Shown piece after piece: positions 8,424 through 16,897 of a stretch of DNA of 53,594 nt. The notes beneath the pieces are model-generated. The model had not been told where the DNA came from. It did not search any database and saw only the letters and a program-made list of their open reading frames with translations. A program made the position numbers and the translations under genes. The stretch covers positions 1 to 53,594 of the forward strand of contig PLBO01000091.1 in NCBI GenBank assembly GCA_003134555.1. Direction: 5' to 3'. Positions within the stretch are counted from its first letter, which is position 1, and the number at the start of each line of letters is the position of its first letter. Source of the stretch: Actinomycetota bacterium (GTDB lineage: Bacteria > Actinomycetota > Acidimicrobiia > IMCC26256 > PALSA-610).

Positions 8424-8846
8424 ATGGCTCTCGCACCCCTCTCCATGCCTCCGACGGCCGTGCACCGCGGCGGACGGCGCGTGCTGTTCGCGGACGACGA
8501 CCCAGGGATGCGTGCGATCGTCCTGTTGAACCTCCAAGCCGAGGGCTTCGAGGTCACCGCCGTCGAAGACGGCGAGGACGCGCTGCGGGAAGCGGCACGC
8601 CTGCTCCCCGACCTGATCGTGCTCGACGTGATGATGCCCGGCCGAGACGGTTTCGAAGTGCTCCGGGTGTTGAAGGCCCGACCCGAGACCGCGGCCATCC
8701 CGGTCGTGCTCCTGACCGCCAAGGCGACCGACTCCGACGTCTGGGAGGGCTGGAAGTCGGGTGCCGACTACTACATGACGAAGCCGTTCAATCCCGAAGA
8801 TCTCGCGAATTTCGCGAACCACGTGCTCGGATTCGGGGACATCTGA
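8424..8846 (+). CDS. Stand-alone receiver (CheY-like) response regulator
   Basis: 140 residues with a single receiver domain: RVLFADDDPGM acidic pocket, Asp68 in LIVLDVMMPGRDG, Thr in VVLLTAKA, Lys in YYMTKPFNPEDL. There is no output domain, so it probably works by protein-protein contact or as a phosphate relay. Its last base is the first base of the protease ATG at 8846, so the two are translationally coupled. With the histidine kinase at 10306 it could form a two-component pair, while the protease between them may be an output or an input processor. Confidence 0.92.
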   Translation: MALAPLSMPPTAVHRGGRRVLFADDDPGMRAIVLLNLQAEGFEVTAVEDGEDALREAARLLPDLIVLDVMMPGRDGFEVLRVLKARPETAAIPVVLLTAKATDSDVWEGWKSGADYYMTKPFNPEDLANFANHVLGFGDI

Positions 8847-10345
8847 TGCGGCGCACGACGCGACGCGCCGTGCCGCACCCGGCCGCCCTGCTCACGCTCC
8901 TGGCGGTGAGCTTCGCCGCGACCCCGGCCGCGCACGCGGTCGTCACCGGATCAGAAGCCACGGTCATCGTCGAGGCGACGAGCGCGACCGCGGCAGCGAA
9001 CGCGGTCGCGACCGCCGGAGGGCACGTCGATCTCACGCTGCCGATCGTCGACGGCGTCTCCGCCCATGTTCGTCCGGACGCTCGGGCGACGCTCGAATCC
9101 GACCCGACGCTGCACGTCATCCCCGACGCGACACTGCACCCGACCGGCGCGTCGTTTCGGGCCGCGTCGACCGACACCCAGATCTCGGCGCTCGACCCCC
9201 CGGCCGGCTGGTCGCTCGACGCGGGCCGCGGTGTCACGGTCGCACTCGTCGACACGGGCGTCACCGACACGCCCGACCTCCACGGAAGCCGGCTCGTACG
9301 CGGACCCGATCTCTCGGGTGAACGCGACGGCATCGACCACTACGGCCACGGAACCTTCATGGCCGGCTTGATCGCGGGCGACGGAACCGCGAGCAGCAGC
9401 GCGACGACGCGTCACCTCGGAGTCGCCCCCGCGGCGACGCTCGTATCGGTCAAGGTTGCGGGCGCCGACGGATCCAGCAGTGTGTCGCGTGTCATCGCGG
9501 GCATCGGCTGGGTGGTCGGCCACCGTGACGCGTACGACATCGGCGTCCTCGATCTCTCGTTCGGGGTCGATGCGCCGATGCCGTACTGGAACAACCCGCT
9601 CTCGGCCGCGGTCGAAGCGGCGTGGGCGTCGGGCATCTCCGTGGTCGTCTCTGCCGGCAACGACGGTGCCGGACACGTGACCTCGCCCGGCAGTGATCCG
9701 TACGTCATCACGGTCGGCGCCGCCGACACCGCGGGCACCGCGTCGACCACCGACGACGTCGTGCCGGCGTGGTCCGGCACTGAACGCTTCCACGGGTATT
9801 CGAAGCCCGACGTCGTGGCTCCCGGTGTCTCGGTCGTGTCCCTCCGGGCGCCGGCCTCGACGATCGACGTCACGCACCCCGAAGGTCGCATCGACGACGT
9901 GTACTTCCGAGGCAGCGGTACCTCGATGAGCAGCGCGCTCGTCTCGGGCGCGGCCGCGGTGTTGCTCAGCCACCATCCGGCGGCCACGCCCGACGACATC
10001 AAGGGCGCGCTCGTCGACGGTGCGGCGAAGCTCGCGGGCGGGGCACGCGCGATCGACCTCGATCGCGCCGACCACGCCGAGCCCCGCCCGGCCTGGTGGC
10101 AGCACTACCGGGTCGCGTTCGACGGATTGGGCCGCGGACTCGACCACGGGATGCCGTGGACGGCATCCCGATGGACCGCATCCCGATGGACCGCGTCACG
10201 GTGGACCGCCACGCGCTGGACGGCAACGCGTTGGACTGATTCCGAGTGGGCGGCCTCGCGATGGACTGCGAGCAGGTGGACCGCCAGCCGGTGGACCGCG
10301 AGTAGATGGACTGCAGAGGCATGGCCGTCGCTGGGCTGGGGCTGA
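8846..10345 (+). CDS. Secreted subtilisin-like (S8) serine protease with Trp-rich repeat tail
   Basis: 499 residues. Signal peptide at 1-31 (ALLTLLAVSFAATPAAHA). A short propeptide-like region precedes the S8 domain: catalytic Asp136 (VALVDTGV), His168 (HYGHGTFMAG), oxyanion Asn in VVVSAGNDG, and Ser360 (GTSMSSALVSGAAAVLL). All three triad residues are present, so it should be active outside the membrane. The C-terminal 70 residues are unusual: eleven 5-residue units of the WTASR type, ending WPSLGWG. The coding region starts on the last base of the receiver gene and its repeat end overlaps the start of the histidine kinase by up to 40 bases, implying tight coupling. Confidence 0.93.
   Translation: MRRTTRRAVPHPAALLTLLAVSFAATPAAHAVVTGSEATVIVEATSATAAANAVATAGGHVDLTLPIVDGVSAHVRPDARATLESDPTLHVIPDATLHPTGASFRAASTDTQISALDPPAGWSLDAGRGVTVALVDTGVTDTPDLHGSRLVRGPDLSGERDGIDHYGHGTFMAGLIAGDGTASSSATTRHLGVAPAATLVSVKVAGADGSSSVSRVIAGIGWVVGHRDAYDIGVLDLSFGVDAPMPYWNNPLSAAVEAAWASGISVVVSAGNDGAGHVTSPGSDPYVITVGAADTAGTASTTDDVVPAWSGTERFHGYSKPDVVAPGVSVVSLRAPASTIDVTHPEGRIDDVYFRGSGTSMSSALVSGAAAVLLSHHPAATPDDIKGALVDGAAKLAGGARAIDLDRADHAEPRPAWWQHYRVAFDGLGRGLDHGMPWTASRWTASRWTASRWTATRWTATRWTDSEWAASRWTASRWTASRWTASRWTAEAWPSLGWG
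10157..10321 (+). repeat. Eleven tandem 15-bp units encoding WTASR-type pentapeptides
   Basis: Units read WTASR x3, WTATR x2, WTDSE, WAASR, WTASR x3, WTAEA. The DNA copies differ mainly at third codon positions, so the protein pattern is kept by selection more than by recent slippage. Regular Trp and Arg suggest a cell-envelope or polymer-binding tail; this is inference. Confidence 0.85.
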
Positions 10346-12354
10346 GCGCGGCGCCGTCCCGGCGACCGAAGCGGCTGGAACGCCGCGTCGGCACGCTCAT
10401 CGGCGCCCAGCTCGCGGTCGCCGCCGGCTTCGGGCTGCTCGCACACACCCGCGGCGCCGTCTTCGGACGTCCGTGGGTCGTCGCGATCCTGGTGTTGGCG
10501 TTCGCCGTCACCGGCTCCTTCGGAATGTCGCTCGAGCTCCATCGTCACCGCTTCACCTTCACGCTCGCAGAAGCGGTACTCGCGGTGGGCCTCTTCGTGG
10601 TCGGTCCCGTCGGCCTCGCGGTCGCGGCGGCCGTGGGCGAGGGCGTCAACATGGTCGTGCAGCGGCACGCGGCGCTCAAGGTCGCGTTCAACGTCTCCAA
10701 CCGGCTCGGCGCGACGACGGCCGCGGGCGTCGCGTTCGCGGCGCTCGGCCGCACCGACGTGCACGACGCCATTGCTTGGGTAGCCGCGCTCGCCGCCGCG
10801 TTGTGCTTTTCGGTCCTCGACGTGGTCTCGACCGCGGCCGTCCTCTCGATCGTGGAGGAGACGAGCTTTCACAACGTGTTCGTCCGTTCGGCCTCGACGG
10901 GCGTCCTCGCGACGCTCACCGCGGCGCCCGTCGGCCTCGTCGCACTCGACCTCGCCTCGCACGGGCCGTTGGTTCCCCTACTGCTCGCACCCATCGCGGC
11001 CGCGGTCGCCCTCAACGCCAAGTACGCGGTCGGCCAGCGCGACGAGCACCTGCGCTTCGAGCGCCTGTACGAGTCGTCGGCGCGTACGGCCCGCCTCGTA
11101 GCACTCGACGACGCACTGCGCTCACTCGCCGCCGAGACCCGTTCGCTCGGCACGGGTATCGCGGCCTTCTGCTGCGCGACCGGCGCTGACGGCGAATGGC
11201 GCGGGGCCTACTCCGACGACGACGGCGAACGGCTCGCGGCGCCGCACACCGTCGAGTCCGTGGCCGCGTTCGCCGAACGCGTCGGGGGCGGAGAGGTCGA
11301 CCTCGCCCACGCACCCGAGGTGATGCGCATCGCCTCCGGCGCGAGGAGCGCGGTCGTCGTCTCGTCGGTGCAGGAGAACACCGGCCGGGTCGTGCTGCTC
11401 GTGTTGCGAGACGGGGCCGCCGACGCCGGCGCCCACAGTCGCGTCGAGACGCTCGCCGCGTTCGCGCACAACGCGGCTCTCATCGTCTCCAACGCGCTGC
11501 TCCACGAAGAGCGCGCGGTCGCGCTCGCCCGGCAGGTCGACCTCAACCGGCAGAAGAGCGACTTCGTCGCGGCCGTGTCCCACGAGCTGCGAACGCCGCT
11601 CGCCGTGATGCTCGGTTCCGTGCACACGCTCGAGCGGCTCGACGGCCGGATGACCGACGAGCAACGTTCGCAGCTGTTCGACATGACCGTCGATCAGGGC
11701 GCGCGCCTGCAGCGACTCATCGACGAGCTCCTCCTGGTAGCCGCCGCCGAGCATTCCGAGGTGCAGCTTCAATGCGAGCCCGTCGAGATCTCGGATCTCT
11801 ACGCATCGATCGCGGCGGCCACCGCCGCGTCGATCGGACCCGATCGCCTCGTCTGGGCGGCCAACGGAGCCGGACGCGTCGTCTCCGACCCTTCGAAGAT
11901 CGAGCGCATCCTGCTCAACCTCGTCGAGAACGCGGCGAAGTACGCGCGGGACGAGCCGATCGAGCTCCAGGCCGCGCGCGTCGGCGACGAAGTGCGGCTC
12001 TCCGTCGTCGACCACGGGCCCGGCATTCCCGAGTGCGACCGCGAGCGTGTCTTCGAACGGTTCGTACAGCTCGATCAGTCGTCGACACGACGCCAAGGCG
12101 GGACGGGTCTCGGGCTGCACCTCTGCCGGCAGTTGGCGGAGCTCGTCGACGGCCGCATGTCGCTCGACGAGACGCCCGGAGGCGGTTGCACCTTCGCCCT
12201 CACGATCCCCTGCACGGCGTCGAACGCGCTCGAGACGTCCGACACCGGCACGACCGACAACCTCACCGCGTTTCCGTTCGGCAACGTGCGCGCCCGTCCG
12301 GTGGAGCTCGCACATTCACTCCGGGATTCGGCACTGCCGGACCACGCGCGATGA
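10306..12354 (+). CDS. Membrane-bound sensor histidine kinase
   Basis: 682 residues from ATG 10306; ATG 10321 is an alternative. Residues 25-240 contain about six or seven hydrophobic segments forming an integral membrane sensor, then a cytoplasmic linker and GAF-like region (about 255-400). The HisKA motif KSDFVAAVSHELRTPL has phospho-acceptor His426. The ATPase domain shows an N box (ILLNLVENAAKYA), G1 (DHGPGIPE), F box (FERFVQLD) and G2 (GGTGLGLHLC). It overlaps the protease gene upstream and the ParA-like gene downstream (ATGA), so three genes are translationally linked. Natural partners are the response regulators at 7635 and 8424. The stimulus is unknown. Confidence 0.93.
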   Translation: MDCRGMAVAGLGLSAAPSRRPKRLERRVGTLIGAQLAVAAGFGLLAHTRGAVFGRPWVVAILVLAFAVTGSFGMSLELHRHRFTFTLAEAVLAVGLFVVGPVGLAVAAAVGEGVNMVVQRHAALKVAFNVSNRLGATTAAGVAFAALGRTDVHDAIAWVAALAAALCFSVLDVVSTAAVLSIVEETSFHNVFVRSASTGVLATLTAAPVGLVALDLASHGPLVPLLLAPIAAAVALNAKYAVGQRDEHLRFERLYESSARTARLVALDDALRSLAAETRSLGTGIAAFCCATGADGEWRGAYSDDDGERLAAPHTVESVAAFAERVGGGEVDLAHAPEVMRIASGARSAVVVSSVQENTGRVVLLVLRDGAADAGAHSRVETLAAFAHNAALIVSNALLHEERAVALARQVDLNRQKSDFVAAVSHELRTPLAVMLGSVHTLERLDGRMTDEQRSQLFDMTVDQGARLQRLIDELLLVAAAEHSEVQLQCEPVEISDLYASIAAATAASIGPDRLVWAANGAGRVVSDPSKIERILLNLVENAAKYARDEPIELQAARVGDEVRLSVVDHGPGIPECDRERVFERFVQLDQSSTRRQGGTGLGLHLCRQLAELVDGRMSLDETPGGGCTFALTIPCTASNALETSDTGTTDNLTAFPFGNVRARPVELAHSLRDSALPDHAR

Positions 12355-13265
12355 TCCGCGACCTCCGCTCCTCGCAATGGAGAACGGCATCGCCGCCGTC
12401 GAAGTCGCTCGCGTTCGCGCGCGACGACATCGTGCGCGCCGGCGCGATCCAACCGGCGATCGCCGGCGCGAAGACGGATCGTGCGTTGACGATCGCCGTG
12501 ACCGCGCCGCGCTCGATTACCTGCAAACGCGGCCTCGCCGCGAACCTCGCGGCCCACCTCGCGGCCCGCGTCACACCCGATGGGTCGTCGGTGTGCGTCG
12601 TCGACACCGACCTGGAATCCCGTGACGTCGGTATCCGGTTCGACGTGACCGCCCCGACGCTGCTCGACGTCGCGAACGACATGGCCCTGCGCGACGGTCG
12701 CGCGCGTCTGTCCGAGCTGATCCCGCGCATCGACCCGCCGGGTCTGCACGTTCTTCCCACCCGGCTCCCCCAGAGCGCGCTCGTGCCGCTCCTCCACAGC
12801 AAGACGACCGCGCTGCTCGGACCACTGCGCGCGGCGTTCGACTTCGTCGTCATCGACGCGCCGGTCTGCGTCGGTCTCGGAACCTTCGACTGGGAGCGGA
12901 CGATGCTCCGTCAGGTCGACGTGCTGCTCGTCGCGGTGACCGCCGAAGCGTCGGCGGTCGGCGGCGTGCTCCGCTATCTCAATGCGATCGCCGCCGCGAA
13001 GAACAATGGCGCGCTCCCGCCGACGTTCGACGCCCACGTGGTACTCACAGGCCGCGACGACGACGGCACGCGGGCGCTCCTCACCGAACGCGACATCGAT
13101 CGCAAGCTGCGCGGGATACCAGTCATTGCGTTGGTTCCACAGTTGTGGGGGCGTCAACGCCCGGAGTCTGCGCTCGACCTCGACTTCCACGCCGGGCTGC
13201 ACCGCGAGTTCTCGGGCGTCATCGATCGGGTCATCGAGGATCAGCAGAGTCGACGCGCGCTCTGA
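12351..13265 (+). CDS. ParA/MinD/TadZ-like ATPase with degenerate P-loop
   Basis: 304 residues from ATG 12351, sharing ATGA with the kinase stop. The fold is visible from the A' motif (SVCVVDTDLESRDVGIRFD), Walker B (FDFVVIDAPVCVG) and the late strand VLLVAVTAEASAV. At the Walker A position, however, TAPRSITCKRGLAANLAA replaces the usual KGGxGKTT: the second Lys is retained while the Gly-Gly and Thr are lost. CpaE/TadZ proteins of type IV pilus systems show similar decay, but the N-terminus here (about 50 residues) is not a clear receiver domain. Probably a localisation or scaffold protein acting with the kinase. Nucleotide hydrolysis is doubtful. Confidence 0.7.
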   Translation: MIRDLRSSQWRTASPPSKSLAFARDDIVRAGAIQPAIAGAKTDRALTIAVTAPRSITCKRGLAANLAAHLAARVTPDGSSVCVVDTDLESRDVGIRFDVTAPTLLDVANDMALRDGRARLSELIPRIDPPGLHVLPTRLPQSALVPLLHSKTTALLGPLRAAFDFVVIDAPVCVGLGTFDWERTMLRQVDVLLVAVTAEASAVGGVLRYLNAIAAAKNNGALPPTFDAHVVLTGRDDDGTRALLTERDIDRKLRGIPVIALVPQLWGRQRPESALDLDFHAGLHREFSGVIDRVIEDQQSRRAL

Positions 13266-13844
13266 TCACACAATTCTCACCACGGCGCGCAGGGCCCGGA
13301 GCAGCTGTGTCTCGTCGCCGCCCGGAATCAGGAAGTACGAGAGCGCGGTGCGCACGATGAGATCGGCGACCTCCTCCGGGTCGCGTGTCGGGCGCGCGCC
13401 CTCCGAGTGCTCGACATTGTCGGCGAGCAGCCGCGCCAGGCTCGCCCGCTGGGTCGGGAGCATCCGGGCGAGACGCTCGAGAACCCAGGCCGGCTCGATG
13501 TCGACGAGGCGGCGCGTCCTGTCGTCGGCCTGGAAGCGCACGACGAAACGCAACACGGCGTCGATCTGCTCCTCGCGGCCCACGCCGCGGAGTGTTTCGG
13601 CCAGACCGGCGTCGAATCGGCATTGTTGGTGCTCCGCCAGTGCATTCAGGAGTTCCGGCTTGGACGGAAAGTAGCGATAGAGCGTCGGTCGTGAGACGCC
13701 GGCCAGTGATGCCACCGCCGACATGTTGAGCTTTCTCTCGCCGAATCGCGAGAGCGCGTCGACGGTCGCGTCGAGCAGGCGCAGCCGCGTCGCCTCGACG
13801 GCGCCAAATCGTTCGGCTGAGGAATCGGGCGAGGCCGTGCTCAC
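13266..13844 (-). CDS. TetR-family transcriptional regulator
   Basis: 192 residues from GTG 13842-13844. The N-terminal HTH is typical: LLDATVDALSRFGERKLNMS then VASLAGVSRPTLYRYFPSK. The C-terminal ligand domain is unassigned. It is divergent from a cytochrome P450 gene, and a TTACAG-N12-CTGTAA inverted repeat lies between them, so it most likely represses the P450 and itself. Its stop codon directly abuts that of the convergent ParA-like gene. Confidence 0.9.
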   Translation of the reverse strand: MSTASPDSSAERFGAVEATRLRLLDATVDALSRFGERKLNMSAVASLAGVSRPTLYRYFPSKPELLNALAEHQQCRFDAGLAETLRGVGREEQIDAVLRFVVRFQADDRTRRLVDIEPAWVLERLARMLPTQRASLARLLADNVEHSEGARPTRDPEEVADLIVRTALSYFLIPGGDETQLLRALRAVVRIV

Positions 13845-13853
13845 GCACAGACG

Positions 13854-13877
13854 TTACAGTCGATAGCGAATCTGTAA
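13854..13877. promoter_or_regulatory. Candidate TetR operator between tetR-type gene and P450
   Basis: Perfect 6-bp arms TTACAG and CTGTAA separated by 12 bp, in the 42-bp gap between the two divergent starts. Position and symmetry fit a TetR-dimer operator covering both promoters. Confidence 0.6.
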
Positions 13878-13886
13878 TATGCGTCG

Positions 13887-15098
13887 ATGGAGACGCCACC
13901 GTCCGACACCGCCGCCGACGGCAATCCGTTTGCGGGGATGGATCCGGAAACCGCCGCCAATCCCCAACCGATGTTCAAGGCGTTGCGGGAAAGCGTGCCG
14001 GTCATGCCGGTGGAGGGCGTCGGCGTCGTGCTGACGGGGCGCGCCGCGATAGACGAAGCCTTTCGCGACCCGACGACCTTCTCGTCGAACATGTCGGCGA
14101 TCGACCTGAAGAACGTCCGCCCGCTCATCCCGCTCCAGATCGATCCGCCCGACCACAAGAAGTACCGGAAGATCCTCGACCCGATCCTCGCCCCGCGCCA
14201 GATGGCATTGCTCGAAGTGCCGGTGACGCGACTGGTGAACGACCTCATCGACGGTTTCGTCGACCGCGGCGAGGTCGACTTCGCGCGGGAGTTCTCGGTT
14301 CCGTTCCCGTCGCAGGTGTTCTTGATGCTGCTCGGGCTGCCCCTCGACGAGCTCCCCCGTTTCCTCGCGATGAAGGACGGCATCATCCGTCCCGATCAGG
14401 TGACGGGTTCGCCCTACGGGAGCGATGCGATGCACGAGCTGCAGCGCGAGACGGCACAATCCATCTACGACTACTTCGACGGGATCCTCGACGAGCGTGA
14501 GATCGAACGGCGCGACGATCTGTTGAGCCAGTTCCTCGACGCCGAGGTCGACGGGCAGAAGCTGCAGCGCACCGAGATCCTCGACATCTGCTTCCTGTTC
14601 CTCATCGCCGGGCTCGATACGGTCACCGCCACCCTCGACTGCATGTTCGCGTTCCTCGCGCAGCATCCCGAGCACCGTCGACAGCTGGTCGACGATCCGG
14701 CACGGATTCCCGCGGCGGTCGAGGAACTGTTGCGGTGGGAGACACCCGTGATGGGCGTGGCCCGCATCGCCGCGCGCGACACGAACCTCGGCGGGTGCCC
14801 GATCAACCAGGGCGATCAGGTGATGGTGATGCTCGGTTCGGCCAACACCGACGAGACCGAATTCGACGACGCCGAGACAGTCCGGTTCGACCGTGAGTCG
14901 AACCGCCATCTCGCGTTCGGCGGCGGGATCCACCGCTGCCTCGGCTCACATCTCGCGCGCCAGGAGCTGCGTATCGCGCTGCGCGAGTGGCATCGACGCA
15001 TCCCCGAATACTCGGTCGCGCCCGGCCACACCCTGGCGTACACGTCCGGGATCAGGTCGATCGAGCACTTTCCGATGAATTTCGTGCCCGCGAACTGA
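13887..15098 (+). CDS. Cytochrome P450 monooxygenase
   Basis: 403 residues, a normal length for soluble bacterial P450s. I-helix AGLDTVTATLD carries the acid/Thr oxygen-activation pair; the K-helix ExxR is in VEELLRWETPV; the heme loop is FGGGIHRCLGSHLAR with the axial Cys. No membrane anchor. Redox partners (ferredoxin, reductase) are not in the window. The resemblance to CYP families acting on steroids, terpenes or fatty acids is not resolvable here. Probably controlled by the divergent TetR regulator. A signal-less binding-protein homologue follows 51 bp downstream. Confidence 0.94.
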   Translation: METPPSDTAADGNPFAGMDPETAANPQPMFKALRESVPVMPVEGVGVVLTGRAAIDEAFRDPTTFSSNMSAIDLKNVRPLIPLQIDPPDHKKYRKILDPILAPRQMALLEVPVTRLVNDLIDGFVDRGEVDFAREFSVPFPSQVFLMLLGLPLDELPRFLAMKDGIIRPDQVTGSPYGSDAMHELQRETAQSIYDYFDGILDEREIERRDDLLSQFLDAEVDGQKLQRTEILDICFLFLIAGLDTVTATLDCMFAFLAQHPEHRRQLVDDPARIPAAVEELLRWETPVMGVARIAARDTNLGGCPINQGDQVMVMLGSANTDETEFDDAETVRFDRESNRHLAFGGGIHRCLGSHLARQELRIALREWHRRIPEYSVAPGHTLAYTSGIRSIEHFPMNFVPAN

Positions 15099-15149
15099 TC
15101 GTTCCGCACGCGTCGACCGCGCCGATCTTGCATCCCGCGCGGTAGGTGT

Positions 15150-16232
15150 ATGCACAATGCGGCCATGGACCCGATCAAGATCGGATGGCTCGGTTCCGCG
15201 CTCGACGGACCCGACGGGGGCTACGACCGGATCCATCGCCTGGCGTTCGACGAAGCCGCGGCGCAGGGACTGCTCGATCGACCGGTCGAGTTCGTGCTCC
15301 ACCCCGAAAACGGTCTCCCGCAGGGCTCCGCCAAGAACGCGACCGACGGATTCAGGTATCTGGTCGACGAGGGATGCATCGGGGTCGCGGGCGCATACAG
15401 CTCCGACAACGCGATCACCGTCGGGCCCCTCGCCAACGACCTGCAGGTTCCGTTGATCAGCTGGTGCGGAACCGAGCGACTCCAGGGCGACTACTGCTTC
15501 CGGCTCGGCAACGGCGACTGCGGCGGCGACGCGGCGCTCGTCGTCGCGTGGCTGAAGCGTCGCGGCCACGAACGCGTCGCGGTGTTGAGCGAGATCTCAC
15601 CCAACGGTGAGGAGTACTTCCGGTTCTTCCGTCAGGAATGCCGGCGTCGGGGCGTGAGCATCGCCGCGGTCGAGACCGTCAGCCAGAGTCCGGAGAATCT
15701 CGCGACGAATCTCGACAATCTGCGCCGGGTCGACCCGGACGCGCTCGTCTACATGGGCTACGGCATGCTCGCGGCGAAAGGACTCCTGCGCGCCGCGCTC
15801 GACCAGCTCGGCTGGGACCCACCACGCATCATGGGCACCGCCTTCATGTTCTATTTGATGGGTCTCGACAAGTTCGAGGGTTGGGTCGGCATCGACCAGT
15901 TCGATCCGAGCAATCCGCTCGTGGAGGGATTCCGCGAACGATTCTCGGCGCGATACGGACAAGACCCGCCGCTGTGGCCGAACGCGATCCCGGTACTGGC
16001 CTACGACACCGCGCGCGTGCTGGTCGAGGGCCTGTTCCGCGCGCCCATTCTCTCGGGGCCGGGCCTGAAGGCCGGGCTCGAGGCGATCCGGTTCATGCCG
16101 AGCACGACCGGCGGACCGCGCACGCACATCGCGTGCTCGCCGTACGAACACGGGATGTTCCGCGGCGACTGGTTGCTCTACGGCCGCGTGCACGACGGCG
16201 AGCTCGACTTCGAAGGTCTCTTCGAACCGTGA
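15150..16232 (+). CDS. Type I periplasmic-binding-protein fold (Leu/amide-urea type), no signal peptide
   Basis: 360 residues from ATG 15150 (ATG 15165 also possible). The protein begins directly with the first strand of the fold (MDPIKIGWLGSALDGPDGGY) and shows two Rossmann-like lobes (GVAGAYSSDNAITVGPLAN; LSEISPNGEEYFRFFRQECR). It resembles branched-chain amino-acid or amide/urea ABC binding proteins. Unlike those, it has no signal sequence or lipobox, and no permease or ATPase genes adjoin. It may be a cytoplasmic ligand sensor or carrier linked to the P450. The same-strand position suggests cotranscription. Confidence 0.75.
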   Translation: MHNAAMDPIKIGWLGSALDGPDGGYDRIHRLAFDEAAAQGLLDRPVEFVLHPENGLPQGSAKNATDGFRYLVDEGCIGVAGAYSSDNAITVGPLANDLQVPLISWCGTERLQGDYCFRLGNGDCGGDAALVVAWLKRRGHERVAVLSEISPNGEEYFRFFRQECRRRGVSIAAVETVSQSPENLATNLDNLRRVDPDALVYMGYGMLAAKGLLRAALDQLGWDPPRIMGTAFMFYLMGLDKFEGWVGIDQFDPSNPLVEGFRERFSARYGQDPPLWPNAIPVLAYDTARVLVEGLFRAPILSGPGLKAGLEAIRFMPSTTGGPRTHIACSPYEHGMFRGDWLLYGRVHDGELDFEGLFEP

Positions 16233-16241
16233 GCTCCGCGC

Positions 16242-16517
16242 TCAGGTGGCTTTGCGGGACCTCGCGGGTGTCTCGCCGTTTCGCACGATCGCGCGGCGAA
16301 CGACGGGATCCTCACGGCTGAATCGACTCGCGTCGCGAACGGCGCGCATCTCGCGCAGCGCGCCGAAGCACTCGTCGAGCTCGCGCTCGACGACGCGCAG
16401 CCGGTTTTGATCGGTTGCCGAGAGGCCGAAACTGCTGGCGGAGCGACCGAAGAGCGTGGTGCGCTCGGAGGCGAGGCGCGCGACGCTGCGCTCGAGACTT
16501 CCGCGGTCGACGTTCAT
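16242..16517 (-). CDS. DUF2630-like small helical protein
   Basis: 91 residues from ATG 16515-16517, with AAGGAG upstream. Mostly helical; the core VERELDECFGALREMRAVRDA followed by DPVV resembles the DUF2630 pattern (Leu-Asp-Gln-Cys then LLRQRRA and a DP). Function of the family is unknown. It lies 22 bp downstream of the hypothetical gene at 16854 on the same strand, probably one transcript. Confidence 0.6.
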   Translation of the reverse strand: MNVDRGSLERSVARLASERTTLFGRSASSFGLSATDQNRLRVVERELDECFGALREMRAVRDASRFSREDPVVRRAIVRNGETPARSRKAT

Positions 16518-16539
16518 GCGCGAACTCCTTGTACTCGAC

Positions 16540-16854
16540 TCAATGCAGTGAGCGCGTAACCCGGTGGGTCGCGCGCCGGGGTCGCGGACTCTGGTTCGCG
16601 GCGGACTCGCTCGGTTCCACGTCGGGGATCGGGTCCGCCGTCACCCGGTACAGGCGCTCGCCGTGGATCGCGCCGTAGTACACGTCTCCGGTTCGGTGAG
16701 CCAACGTCTCACCCGACTCCGCGGCCACGAGCCAACCGTGCGACTCATGAGCCCAGAGCCGGTCGTCGCCGGCGCGGAAGAAGTCGCGCCGACCCGGCGC
16801 ATAGGCAAACAGCTGGTCGTCTTCGGTCGTGTAGAGATACCGCATTTGGCTCAT
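16540..16854 (-). CDS. Hypothetical protein with repeated Tyr/Trp-rich short strands
   Basis: 104 residues from ATG 16852-16854 (MSQMRYLYTTEDDQLF). The body consists of short aromatic strands with turns (LWAHESHGWLVAAESGET, GDVYYGAIHGERLYRV), like a small beta-barrel or a single blade, then a basic tail. No signal peptide and no known motif. It is divergent from the winged-helix gene at 16898 with 43 bp between them. Function unknown. Confidence 0.55.
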   Translation of the reverse strand: MSQMRYLYTTEDDQLFAYAPGRRDFFRAGDDRLWAHESHGWLVAAESGETLAHRTGDVYYGAIHGERLYRVTADPIPDVEPSESAANQSPRPRRATHRVTRSLH

Positions 16855-16897
16855 GGTAGCACTCGAATACCGGAATCTGATTGCTAGAGTCGCCGCC

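Noticed and set aside
10157-10321. CRISPR-like tandem array
   Set aside because: The 15-bp units are contiguous, have no spacers and encode an in-frame pentapeptide repeat of the protease.
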